From contig NZ_JARFXX010000015.1 in assembly GCF_029218125.1 (NCBI RefSeq), forward strand, positions 1 through 31,539: a DNA stretch of 31,539 nucleotides, in the 5' to 3' direction. Made by a program: the position numbers and the translations under genes. Source of the stretch: Oscillibacter faecalis_A. Its GTDB lineage: Bacteria > Bacillota > Clostridia > Oscillospirales > Oscillospiraceae. The notes beneath the pieces are model-generated. The model was not told the DNA's origin. It ran no database searches and saw nothing but the letters and a program-made list of their open reading frames with translations. This document shows positions 15,175 through 24,000 of the stretch, piece by piece. Within the stretch, counting starts at the first letter, position 1, and every line of letters begins with the position of its first letter.

Positions 15175-16743
15175 TCAGGCCGCAGGCAGCGGCTCCCCGG
15201 TCACGGGGTCCAATCCCTGATTCGCATCGGGCGTTGCGGGCTCCTCCGGCGGCACCACGATGATGCCGGGATCTTCCGGCTTGTCCGGTGTCTCCGGACT
15301 GCCGGTGCCCGTCTCTCCCCCGGTGGAGCCGGAGGGGTCTGTGGTCTCCGTCCCCGTCCCCGGCGCTTCCGGTGTGGCCGGGGTCTCCGGCGTGGGTTCA
15401 GACGGTGTTTCAGACGGCGTCTCCGTTCCCGGCTCCGTTTCCGACGGCGGTGTCACGATCTCCCCGGTGTCCGGGTCCACCAGATTGCCGTTTTCATCGG
15501 TAATATAGTCCTTTTCCGACTCATCCTTCTTGCCGCTGCCGATGAGCGTCGGCGCCTTGGCCGCAGCGCTGTCCTCCACCCGCCCGGTGGTGGAGCTGAG
15601 GCTCCCGTCCGCGTTGACGGACATAATATCCAGGTCCGACAGCGTAAAGACCTCCTTAAAGGGACTGAGCTGATTATTTACAATGTCCAGCAGCTTCCCG
15701 GCAATAGGCACCACATAATCCAGATAAAAGTCCTTGCCCAACTGCTTGCTGTAAACCCGGCTGTAGGCCGCAACGCCCTTGTAGGGCATGGTCAAAAACG
15801 TCACATTGTCCATGCTCAATCCGCCGGGAAACGCCTGCTTGCCGAACCACAGGATATTCTGGAAGCTCAGGTCCGTTTCCACGGATTCTTCAAACACCTT
15901 GGCGATCTTGCCGATGTTCAGCACGTTCTTCGGCTGCATCATCTGCTTGATGACCGCCTTCAGGAAGTTCTGCTGCAATTCCATACGGCCCGCGTCTCCG
16001 ACGCCGCCCTTGTTATAGCCGTAGGGACTGTCATGGTCATTCTTACGCCAGCGGATGACCTGCATGGCATCGTCACCGTCCAAATGCCGCAGGCCCGCCG
16101 GCTGCTCAATGACCAGATTCTGCGCCGGGTCATGGTAATCCATGGGATAGGGCACGTCAAAATCCACACCGCCGATGGCGTCCACGATCTTGCCAACGGC
16201 CTCCCATTCCACAATGACCTGATAATCCGGCTCAAAGCCCACCAATTGTGAAATTTCTTTATAAAGCGCCTTGATGCCCTTTTCCCCGCCGCCGTTCATA
16301 TTGTAAACGGAGTTGATCTTCTTGACATCCCAGCTCACGTTCACCATGGTGTCCCGGGGGATAGACATGACAGTGGCCTTCTGGTTCGTTACATCGTAGC
16401 TTGCCAGCAGCATCGTGTCGGTGTTTCCGCCGCCGCCGGTGTCCCGACCCAGAATCAGCACCGTGTAATAATCCTGACTCTTGCGCTCACCGCTGACTCT
16501 GGGCTGCACGCCATCGCCATAGTCAATGACGTCCTCGCCCTGCGTATCGCCGCCTTGCGTGTCCTCTCCTTTATTGGGCAGCTCCGGCTTTACAAACAGC
16601 GTTTTCAGCGTAACCGTTACCGCCAGTGCTGCGGCCAAAACCGCCACCAGCACCAGCAGCCACTTCTGCCCCCGGCTCAGGCGGCTGGGACGCTTCTCCT
16701 TCGCTTCTTTTTTCTGTATCCGCTTTCCGTTTTGTTCTGACAT
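15175..16743 (-). CDS. LytR-CpsA-Psr (LCP) family cell-wall glycopolymer ligase
   Basis: This 522-aa protein has a basic cytoplasmic N-terminus, one transmembrane helix (about 27-50) and an extracellular LCP domain (about 85-330) with DTMLLASYD and SIPRDTM. LCP enzymes transfer teichoic acids or other glycopolymers from lipid carriers to peptidoglycan. The last ~130 residues are a low-complexity tail rich in Pro, Thr, Glu, Ser and Gly, likely unfolded and wall-spanning. AAAGGA precedes the ATG. It lies 4 bases after the nadD-yqeK gene. The acceptor polymer cannot be told from sequence. Confidence 0.92.
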   Translation of the reverse strand: MSEQNGKRIQKKEAKEKRPSRLSRGQKWLLVLVAVLAAALAVTVTLKTLFVKPELPNKGEDTQGGDTQGEDVIDYGDGVQPRVSGERKSQDYYTVLILGRDTGGGGNTDTMLLASYDVTNQKATVMSIPRDTMVNVSWDVKKINSVYNMNGGGEKGIKALYKEISQLVGFEPDYQVIVEWEAVGKIVDAIGGVDFDVPYPMDYHDPAQNLVIEQPAGLRHLDGDDAMQVIRWRKNDHDSPYGYNKGGVGDAGRMELQQNFLKAVIKQMMQPKNVLNIGKIAKVFEESVETDLSFQNILWFGKQAFPGGLSMDNVTFLTMPYKGVAAYSRVYSKQLGKDFYLDYVVPIAGKLLDIVNNQLSPFKEVFTLSDLDIMSVNADGSLSSTTGRVEDSAAAKAPTLIGSGKKDESEKDYITDENGNLVDPDTGEIVTPPSETEPGTETPSETPSEPTPETPATPEAPGTGTETTDPSGSTGGETGTGSPETPDKPEDPGIIVVPPEEPATPDANQGLDPVTGEPLPAA

Positions 16744-16747
16744 GGGT

Positions 16748-17944
16748 TTATCTCTTTCCTTTCAGCCAGTCCCGCGCCTCAATGGTCGCATGGTGGACGG
16801 GATTTCCCATTTCCGTCATCTCTTGGACCGTCATTTCCAGCCCCATCAACAGGCCCCGGTCCAAATCCTCATACACACATTTGCGGAGCACCTCCACCCC
16901 CGGAAAATCCCGGGATGGCTCAATGTAATCCGCAAGATAAATGATTTTCTCCAGCAGCGTCATATCCGCATGGCCGGTGGTGTGCCACCAAATAGCGCTG
17001 TAAATTTCATCGTCCACGCCGTAAATGTCCCTTGCAATGGCCGCGCCGGTCTTTGCGTGGAGGAGCTTCAGGGCCTTCTGCTCCAGCTCGTCCAGCTCAA
17101 TGCCATATTTACGGCACAGCGCCAGCTGCTCCTCCATCTCCAGCTTCTTCGTGCAGTCATGCAGCAGCGCAGCCACTCTTGCCTTTTCAATATCCGCGCC
17201 ATAGCGCTCTGCCAGCCGGATCGCCTCCTGCTCCGTTCCCAGCACATGGGGGATGCGCTTATGCTTGAGATAGCTCAGCGCCACAGGGCGAAGCTGTGAG
17301 AGCGTCAGATGCTTCAAATCGGCATTTGTTCCGTAGAGATGGTTCCGCAGAATATAGCCGTACACCGCCGGCGGCAGCAGGTTTTCTCCCGTTCCCTCTG
17401 CCAGCCGCTCCCGCAGCTCTGTGGAGGATATGTCAATAACGCCGGGGACCGTCAGCGTGAAAATTCGGATATCCGGGTACTCATAGTACAGCCGGTCCCG
17501 CTGCACAGAAAACAGCGGCTCCATATCTTCCTCCGTCCGTCCGAAAGCGGCAATGCCCGCCAGGGACGCGACCTTTTCCGGCTCATGCCAGGTCTGGAAG
17601 CTCAGGAACATATCCGCCCCCATCAAAAGCCAGAGCTCATCGTCAGGATACAGTGCCTTCAGCTCCACCAGTGTATCGGAGGTATAGCTTTTCCCTCCGC
17701 GCCGCAGCTCTATGTCCAGCGTTTCCACCTTGCCGCCAAGGCCCAACTGTTCCCCCGCCAAGCGGGTCATTTCCAGCCGCTGCTCCGCAGTGGAGCTGCC
17801 CTCCGGCAGTGCCTTATGGGGCGGGATGCTGGCGGGAATCAGCAACAGCTTGTCCAGCTTCAGCATGGAAAACACCGCCGCAGCCGCCGTCAAGTGTCCC
17901 AGATGCGGCGGATTGAATGTCCCGCCGTAAATACCGATTTTCAA
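16748..17944 (-). CDS. nadD-yqeK: NadD-YqeK fusion: NaMN adenylyltransferase plus HD-domain hydrolase
   Basis: This 398-aa protein joins two enzymes usually encoded separately. Residues 1-~198 are NadD, which makes nicotinate adenine dinucleotide for NAD synthesis (GGTFNPPHLGH at 7-17 and the ISSTELRERL motif near 170). Residues ~205-398 are a YqeK-type HD domain (H262-D263, then WHTTG and LADYIEPSR), a family known to cleave diadenosine tetraphosphate. The start is TTG at 17944, with AGGGG 6 bases upstream and the family's normal N-terminus. No frameshift or internal start is needed. Confidence 0.93.
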   Translation of the reverse strand: MKIGIYGGTFNPPHLGHLTAAAAVFSMLKLDKLLLIPASIPPHKALPEGSSTAEQRLEMTRLAGEQLGLGGKVETLDIELRRGGKSYTSDTLVELKALYPDDELWLLMGADMFLSFQTWHEPEKVASLAGIAAFGRTEEDMEPLFSVQRDRLYYEYPDIRIFTLTVPGVIDISSTELRERLAEGTGENLLPPAVYGYILRNHLYGTNADLKHLTLSQLRPVALSYLKHKRIPHVLGTEQEAIRLAERYGADIEKARVAALLHDCTKKLEMEEQLALCRKYGIELDELEQKALKLLHAKTGAAIARDIYGVDDEIYSAIWWHTTGHADMTLLEKIIYLADYIEPSRDFPGVEVLRKCVYEDLDRGLLMGLEMTVQEMTEMGNPVHHATIEARDWLKGKR

Positions 17945-17964
17945 GATGCTCCCCTCTTTTTATC

Positions 17965-18297
17965 TCAGGCGTTTGCCCGTTTTTTTGCCGGCTTCACCAG
18001 TTGAATCCGCTTCTCCTTCGGCTTGCTGTGGGTCTCCCGGTACAGTACAAATTTCGTACCGATGACCTGCACCACCTCGCTGCGGGTAGCCGCCGCCAGC
18101 TCCTGTGCCGCAAGGCGTGCATCATACTCAATATTGTTTTCAAGGACACGGCCCTTGATGAGCTCCCGGGCCTCCAGTGCATCGTCGGCCTGCTTGATGA
18201 GGTTTTCGCCGATTCCGTCCTTCCCCACATGGATGATGGTGTCGATGGTGTTGGCCAGTCCGCGAAGCTGTGCCCTCTGCTTGCTTGTCAGTTCCAT
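17965..18297 (-). CDS. yhbY: YhbY-family (CRM domain) RNA-binding protein
   Basis: This 110-aa protein is a stand-alone CRM domain: MELTSKQRAQLRGLA at the N-terminus, VGKDGI near 25-30 and the EVVQVIGTKFVLYR strand near 80-93. YhbY proteins associate with pre-50S ribosomal particles. The frame is open further upstream, but the ATG at 18297 has AAGGA 5 bases before it and matches the family start. It lies in the standard yhbY-nadD-yqeK order, 20 bases upstream of the fusion gene. Confidence 0.93.
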   Translation of the reverse strand: MELTSKQRAQLRGLANTIDTIIHVGKDGIGENLIKQADDALEARELIKGRVLENNIEYDARLAAQELAAATRSEVVQVIGTKFVLYRETHSKPKEKRIQLVKPAKKRANA

Positions 18298-18307
18298 AAA
18301 AATCCTT

Positions 18308-18532
18308 TCATTGGGCCGTTTCCGTCCAATATTCTCTAATTTTTTCCAAATCGTCCTCCCGCAGCCATTCCTCGGAAAAGCCGCAGCCACAGCAGATATA
18401 GCGGTCCACCGGTGCACTCCGAAAGCCACCCGTCACAAAATTCTGTGTGCTGTCCATGGTACTCCTGATTCCGCCGGGGACCCGTACGATGTCCGCTCCC
18501 TTGCATTTGGGGCATACACCTGCTTTTTTCAT
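18308..18532 (-). CDS. Small zinc-ribbon protein, unknown function
   Basis: This 74-aa protein has a CPKC knuckle (C7, C10) and a second knuckle CCGCG (C47, C48, C50), the pattern of a zinc ribbon. The C-terminus is acidic and helical. GGGAGG lies 10 bases before the ATG. It sits 10 bases upstream of yhbY and 42 bases after rdgB, so it is part of the operon. The zinc-ribbon call rests on the cysteine pattern. The function is not known to me. Confidence 0.75.
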   Translation of the reverse strand: MKKAGVCPKCKGADIVRVPGGIRSTMDSTQNFVTGGFRSAPVDRYICCGCGFSEEWLREDDLEKIREYWTETAQ

Positions 18533-18574
18533 GGAACAGTTCCTCCCTTTGAAACGGTTCTGCTTATTAGACGT

Positions 18575-19165
18575 TTATTTCCGCAAATATGTTTCCAATT
18601 TTTTTGTAAATTCCCGCAAGGCCTTGCCCCGGTGGGAGATCTCTGCCTTTTCCTCTTGGGTCAGCTGTGCAAAGGTCTTTGCCTTGTCAGGCACGAAAAA
18701 CACCGGGTCATAACCAAAGCCCCCCTCGCCCATCGGTGCAAAGGCGATGGTGCCGGGGGCCTGTCCCTCCGCCGTGATGGTATCCCCGTTAGGAAACACG
18801 CAGGCAATGGCGCAGGTAAAATGAGCCGCCCGGCTGGTCTGCCCCCGCATATTCTCCAGCAGCAGCATATACCGTCCCCTGTCATCCAGCCCCTCGCCGC
18901 CGTACCGGGCGGAGTACACACCGGGGCCGCCGTTGAGGGCGTCCACGCAGAGGCCGGAGTCATCAGCAATGGCCGGGAGTTTCGCAAGCTCACAGATGGC
19001 TCTGGCCTTCAACATAGCGTTTTCCGCAAACGTGGTGCCGGTTTCCTCCACCTCCACAGTGATTCCAAGCTCCTTGGGGCTGACAACCTCTACGCCGAAC
19101 TGCCCTAAAATGGCGCTCATCTCCCGGACCTTATTAGGATTGTGTGTTGCAAGTACAAATTTCAT
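18575..19165 (-). CDS. rdgB: XTP/dITP diphosphatase (RdgB/HAM1)
   Basis: This 196-aa enzyme removes non-canonical purine nucleotides (XTP, dITP) before they enter DNA or RNA. It shows THNPNK at 7-12, DDSGLCVDALNGGPG near 68-82 and GFGYDPVFF near 148. The frame is open upstream, but the ATG at 19165 has AAGGAGG with a 10-base spacer and fits the family. It overlaps the upstream small membrane-protein gene by 4 bases. Neighbouring rph is a common clostridial arrangement. Confidence 0.95.
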   Translation of the reverse strand: MKFVLATHNPNKVREMSAILGQFGVEVVSPKELGITVEVEETGTTFAENAMLKARAICELAKLPAIADDSGLCVDALNGGPGVYSARYGGEGLDDRGRYMLLLENMRGQTSRAAHFTCAIACVFPNGDTITAEGQAPGTIAFAPMGEGGFGYDPVFFVPDKAKTFAQLTQEEKAEISHRGKALREFTKKLETYLRK

Positions 19166-19452
19166 ACCGTTGTTTCCTCCTTGGCTGCCATACGGTCCAG
19201 AGCGCGGTTGCGGAAGGTCAGCGCAAGGTCGATGCTCACCATCAGGATGTCCGCCACATAGAACGCAGCCACGTATGTAATATTTCCGCTGATAAACTTC
19301 CCGGCAAGACCGCACAGATAGCCGATGATAATCACGATCTCAAACATCACACTCTTGCCCTTGGCAGTCCTTGCCCGCAGAGACTTTGTAATATTGAACG
19401 GCCATGACAGGCCAAAGCAGACCAGCATGATCGTTTCAAAAATCTGTGCCAT
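19162..19452 (-). CDS. Small membrane protein, possibly PQ-loop/SemiSWEET-like
   Basis: This 96-aa protein has three predicted membrane helices (about 3-18, 34-54, 58-78) and a charged C-terminus. The segment LSWPFNITKSLRARTAKGKS resembles the loop and second-helix start of PQ-loop/SemiSWEET half-transporters, with PF in place of PQ. That family link is a guess from pattern. AAGGAG lies 9 bases before the ATG. It sits 13 bases after rph and overlaps rdgB by 4 bases, so it is translated as part of the operon. Confidence 0.7.
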   Translation of the reverse strand: MAQIFETIMLVCFGLSWPFNITKSLRARTAKGKSVMFEIVIIIGYLCGLAGKFISGNITYVAAFYVADILMVSIDLALTFRNRALDRMAAKEETTV

Positions 19453-19465
19453 CGTACCGCGCTCC

Positions 19466-20179
19466 TTATCCCAGTATCTGCTTCTGGAGCTTCAGCAGTT
19501 CCCGGTTGCCCTTGGCGCACAGGCGCACCAGTTCCTGCTGCTCCGCCAGTGTAAAGGCCCGGCCCTCGCCAGTTCCCTGAAGCTCAATGATCTCGCCCAG
19601 CTCGTTCATCACGCAGTTCAGATCCACCTGTGCGCGGCTGTCCTCGCTGTACTGAAGGTCCAGCATGGGCTGCTCGTCCACGATTCCAGCGGAAACGCCT
19701 GTCACAAAATGCCGGATAGGGCTGGACCCGAGATATCCGTCCTCCACCAGTTTCCGGCAGGCCAGAGCCAGCGCGATAAAGCCGCCGGTAACGGAGGCCG
19801 TGCGGGTGCCGCCGTCACCCTGCAGCACATCGCAGTCGATGTTGATGGTCCGCTCACCCAAGGCCTTCCTATCCACGGCAGCCCGAAGACTGCGGCCCAC
19901 AAGCCGCTGGATTTCCGCGCTGCGAGGGCTTAGTTTCAGCTTGGCAATGTCCCGCTTGCTGCGCTCCCGGTTTGCCCGGGGCAGCATGGAGTATTCCGCC
20001 GTGACCCAGCCCTCGCCCTCGGGAACATGGGGCGGTGTCTTGTCCTCAATGCTGGCGCAGCAAAGCACCTTGGTGTCGCCGCACTCAATGAGGCAGCTCC
20101 CCTCCGGGAATTTCACAAAATCCGTGGTGATTTTAATAGGGCGCAGCTCGTCATACGCCCGTCCGTCCTGTCTTGTCAT
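19466..20179 (-). CDS. rph: Ribonuclease PH
   Basis: RNase PH (237 aa) is a phosphate-dependent 3'-5' exoribonuclease that trims tRNA precursors. It begins RQDGRAYDELRPIKI, followed by the catalytic-fold motifs GSCLIECGDTKVLC near 27-40 and DCDVLQGDGGTRTASVTGG near 110-130. The ATG at 20179 has GGGGGAG with a 9-base spacer; the open frame upstream is ignored. It lies 19 bases after ftsY. Confidence 0.96.
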   Translation of the reverse strand: MTRQDGRAYDELRPIKITTDFVKFPEGSCLIECGDTKVLCCASIEDKTPPHVPEGEGWVTAEYSMLPRANRERSKRDIAKLKLSPRSAEIQRLVGRSLRAAVDRKALGERTINIDCDVLQGDGGTRTASVTGGFIALALACRKLVEDGYLGSSPIRHFVTGVSAGIVDEQPMLDLQYSEDSRAQVDLNCVMNELGEIIELQGTGEGRAFTLAEQQELVRLCAKGNRELLKLQKQILG

Positions 20180-20198
20180 CGCTGTTTTCTCCCCCTTC

Positions 20199-21071
20199 TC
20201 AGATGATAGCCTCCGCGTAATCATGCGCGTCAAAGGGCTTCAAATCGTCAATGCCCTCGCCCACACCGGCCAGCTTCACAGGCACACCCAGCTCCCGGGC
20301 GATGGCTACCACAATTCCGCCCTTGGCCGTTCCATCCAGCTTTGTCAGGACAATGCCGGTCAGCCCTGCGGTCTCCTTGAAGCTCCGGGCCTGAAGCAAG
20401 CCGTTCTGTCCGGTGGTAGCGTCCAGCACCAGCAACGTCTCCCGGTCGCAGCCGGGGCACTCCCGGTCAATGATCTTGGATAGCTTACCAAGCTCCGCCA
20501 TAAGATTTGCCTTGTTGTGGAGGCGCCCCGCCGTATCGCACAGCACTACGTCCACGTTCCGGGCCTTAGCCGCCTGCAATGCGTCAAACAGCACCGCGCC
20601 GGGGTCCGCCCCCTCGTACTGGCGGACGATCTCGCAGCCGGCCCGCTCCGCCCAGATTTCCAACTGATCGGCAGCGGCGGCGCGGAACGTGTCCGCCGCG
20701 CACAGCAGCACACGCTTTCCCTGCTTTTTCAGGCTGGCCGCCACCTTGCCAATGGAGGTGGTTTTGCCAACGCCGTTGACGCCGATAAAAATGCACACGC
20801 TGGGCTTTGTGTCCAGCTTCAGCGCGGTATCGCCCACATCCATTTCCTCGGCCAAAATTTCTCGGAGCCCCTCCCGGACAGCCTCCTGTCCTTCAAGATG
20901 CTCCCGGCGCACCTTAGTGCGGAGCTTTTCCACGGCGTCCGTGGCGGCATCCACGCCGAGGTCCGCCATAATGAGCGTTTCCTCCAGCTCCTCAAAGAAC
21001 GCCTCGTCCGCCTCCGTAAAGCCGGAGAACAGGCTGCTGGTGATTTTTTTCAGTTTGTCAAAAAAGCCCAT
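20199..21071 (-). CDS. ftsY: Signal recognition particle receptor FtsY
   Basis: FtsY (290 aa) is the SRP GTPase receptor that delivers nascent membrane proteins to the translocon. It has a short N-terminal region, the helical N domain (about 20-80) and the GTPase domain with GVNGVGKTT (97-105), DTFRAAAADQL (near 125), DTAGRLHNK and TKLDGTAKGG. The acidic A domain seen in enterobacteria is absent, as is usual in Firmicutes. AAAGGAG precedes the ATG. It starts 13 bases after smc, the typical smc-ftsY pair. Confidence 0.97.
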   Translation of the reverse strand: MGFFDKLKKITSSLFSGFTEADEAFFEELEETLIMADLGVDAATDAVEKLRTKVRREHLEGQEAVREGLREILAEEMDVGDTALKLDTKPSVCIFIGVNGVGKTTSIGKVAASLKKQGKRVLLCAADTFRAAAADQLEIWAERAGCEIVRQYEGADPGAVLFDALQAAKARNVDVVLCDTAGRLHNKANLMAELGKLSKIIDRECPGCDRETLLVLDATTGQNGLLQARSFKETAGLTGIVLTKLDGTAKGGIVVAIARELGVPVKLAGVGEGIDDLKPFDAHDYAEAII

Positions 21072-21084
21072 CGTGAACTCCTTT

Positions 21085-24000
21085 TTATTTGATTTTCAGT
21101 TCCTTCGCCATATCGTTGAGATTGATGGTCAGAATCTTGGAAACGCCCTGCTCCTGCATGGTCACGCCATAAAGCACATCCGCGCCCTCCATGGTGCCGC
21201 GCCGATGGGTGATGACGATGAACTGCGTCTTATCCGCAAGCGTCCGCATATAGCGCGCGGTCCGCACCACGTTGGCCTCGTCCAGTGCCGCCTCGATCTC
21301 GTCCATAATGCAAAACGGCGTGGGGTGCACCTTCAAAATAGCAAAATACAGCGCAATAGCCACAAACGCCTTCTCTCCGCCGGAGAGCAGCGAGATGGTC
21401 TTCAGCGTCTTTCCCGGCGGCTGGGCCTTGATTTCAATGCCGCATTCCAGAATGTTCTCCGGGTCCTCCAGCTCCAGCTTAGCCTGTCCGCCGCCGAAAA
21501 GCTCCGTGAACGTTGTCTCAAAGCTCTCGCTGAGCAGCTTGAACTGCCGGCCGAAAATATCCATCATCTGCGTTGTGATCTCCCGAATGATTCCGGTCAG
21601 CTCGCCCTTTGCCTTTTCCACATCGTTGCGCTGATCCGTCAGGTAGGTATACCGTCCGTTCACCCGCTCAAATTCCTCGATGGCGCCGATGTTAATGGTG
21701 CCGAGGCCATTGATCTCCCGCTTCAGCTCCGCCACCCGGCGGGATGCTTTCTGTACGCTTTCCAGCTCAATTCGCTGGGCCGCAGCGTCGGAATGGCTCA
21801 GCTCATAGGTTTCCCACAGCTTGTCCAATATCTGCTTTTCCTCCATGGCGGAGGTAGCCAGCTTACTTTCCAGTCTCGACGCCGCCCGTTCCAAATTCAG
21901 CAGCGTCTCGTTCATCTCCTGACCGGCCCGGGTCTTGGCGGTGCGTTCCGCCTCCAGCGCGATTTTTTCCTGACTGATGGTCTGCAGGCGCTGCCGTGCG
22001 TCCTCGCCCTGTGCACGCAGAGCAGTCTGCGCGTCCGTTCTCTGCCGGATATCCGCCTGCGCCGTTTCGATCTGCTCCCGATAGCGCTTCAGCGCCGCCT
22101 CCTTTTGTTCCCGGTCTCCCGACAGGTCCTCCGCCAACTGCCGCAAATCAGCGGCGCGGCGGAGAATGCCCTCCCGGTTGGCGTTCAGGGAAGCCAACTC
22201 CGTCTTGCACGCGGTCACATTCTCCGCCAGACGCCCGGACTCCGCCAGCAGCTCGCTCTGGCCGGACAGCACGCGCTCCGCGCTCTCCCGCAGGGCTGCG
22301 GCCTCTGCTTCTCGCTCCGCTATGGTCTTTTCTGCCCCGGCGGCACGCTCCGCGTTCGCCCGCAGGCGTTCGTCAATGGCTGTCAGCTCACCGGTAAGGC
22401 TCTCAACGCTCTCCCGCAGTCCGGATAGGAGCATTTGAAATTGGTTTTGTACGCCCTCCAGCCGCAGGACCTCGTCCTCGGCGGCACGGCGCTGCGCCTC
22501 GGCGGTGGTCAGCTCATAGCGCGCCGCCTCCAGCTCCCGTCCGGCTGCCGCCTCCGCCACCTTGGCGTCCTCCAGCCGTTGATGCAGCTCCCCGATGCGG
22601 CTGTTCAGCCGTTCCAGCTCCGCTGTCCGGCTGAGCACTCCGGCACTGCGGCTGACAGAGCCGCCGGTCATGGATCCGCCCCGGTTGATGACCTGTCCGT
22701 CCAGCGTCACGATGCGGAAAGCGTTGCGGTATTTCCGCGCCATGGCGATACCACAGTCCAAATCCTCCGCAATGACCGTCCGTCCCAGCAAATTGTTGAA
22801 GATCTGCGTATACTTCGGGTCAAAGCACACCAACCGGGATGCAACGCCCACAAAGCCGAACTCCCGCTCCACGCCGTTTTCCCGCAGCTCCTCGCCGTGG
22901 ATGGCGGTCAACGGCAAAAACGTTGCGCGTCCGCCGTCCCGCCTTTTCAGGAAGGCAATGGCGCTCTTGGCGTCCTCCTCCCGGTCCACCACGATGTTCT
23001 GAAGTCCCGCTCCCAGCGCAATCTCGATGGCAAGGGAATAACGGCTCTCCGTTTTTATCAGGCTTGCCACCGGGCCGTGAATGCCCCGCAGCTCGCCCTT
23101 GGCCTGACAGACCAGCTTTACGGCCTTGTTAAAGCCCTCGTAGTCCTTTTCCATTTCCGTCAGCAGACGGATACGGCTGTCCAGCGCGCCTGTGTCCATG
23201 GTGAGCTTCACGCGCTCATCTGCGGCAGCGGCGGCTTTTTTCTCCCGCTCCTTCATCCGCAGCGTGTGACCGCTGATGATATTCGCGGCGGCCTCCGCCT
23301 CGTCACGGGCATCCTCCAACGCCCGCCGGTTGGCCTTGGCCTCGGTTTCCTTTTCCGCCAGCTGCTTTTCCGCGGCGGCCTTGTCCGCCTCCGCCGCAAG
23401 GCGTCTTGTTTCGATTTGCTGATTCTCCGCCCGGATGGCGGCGGCCTCCGCCTTGGCGTCTGCGGCGGCTGCCGCCGCAATGGCTTCCCGGCTCCGTAGC
23501 GCCTCTGCCTCTGTGGACGCGCCGCCAGCCTTCTCCGCCGCTGCCTGTGCCTGAGCCAGCATTTGCGTGAGCTGTTCGCCCAGCGCTGCGGCCTGCGTTT
23601 CCAGCTCTGCCGCCTGTGCCTCCTGCTCCGCCGCCTGTGCCGCATAGCCGCCGGTGCGCTGCTCCGTTTCCGCCAGCTCCGCCTTGACCTGCCGCATATT
23701 TTCCTCCAGATGGCCGATGGTGCTCTCCAGCACCGCGATGGCGGAGTCCTCCTCCGCCGCCTTGGCATCCAGTTCCGCAAGGCCGCTTCGCAGCGTTTCG
23801 GCCTCCATATCCTTTTCCTGCATCCGCCTGCCGAACTGCTCCGTTTCGGCAAACAACGCGTCCATGGCGGAGCGGGCCTCGTCCCGCTGCCCCTCGGCGT
23901 CCCGCAGGTCGGTTTCCAGCTTGCGGGCATCCCGCTTCAGCGCCTCCAGATTTTCCAGCCACAGGGAAATTTCCAGCACGCGCATCTCATCCCGAAGGAC

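Noticed and set aside
20689..23499. Long plus-strand frames opposite ftsY and smc
   Set aside because: Antisense shadows of GC-rich coding sequence; the minus-strand genes carry all family motifs.
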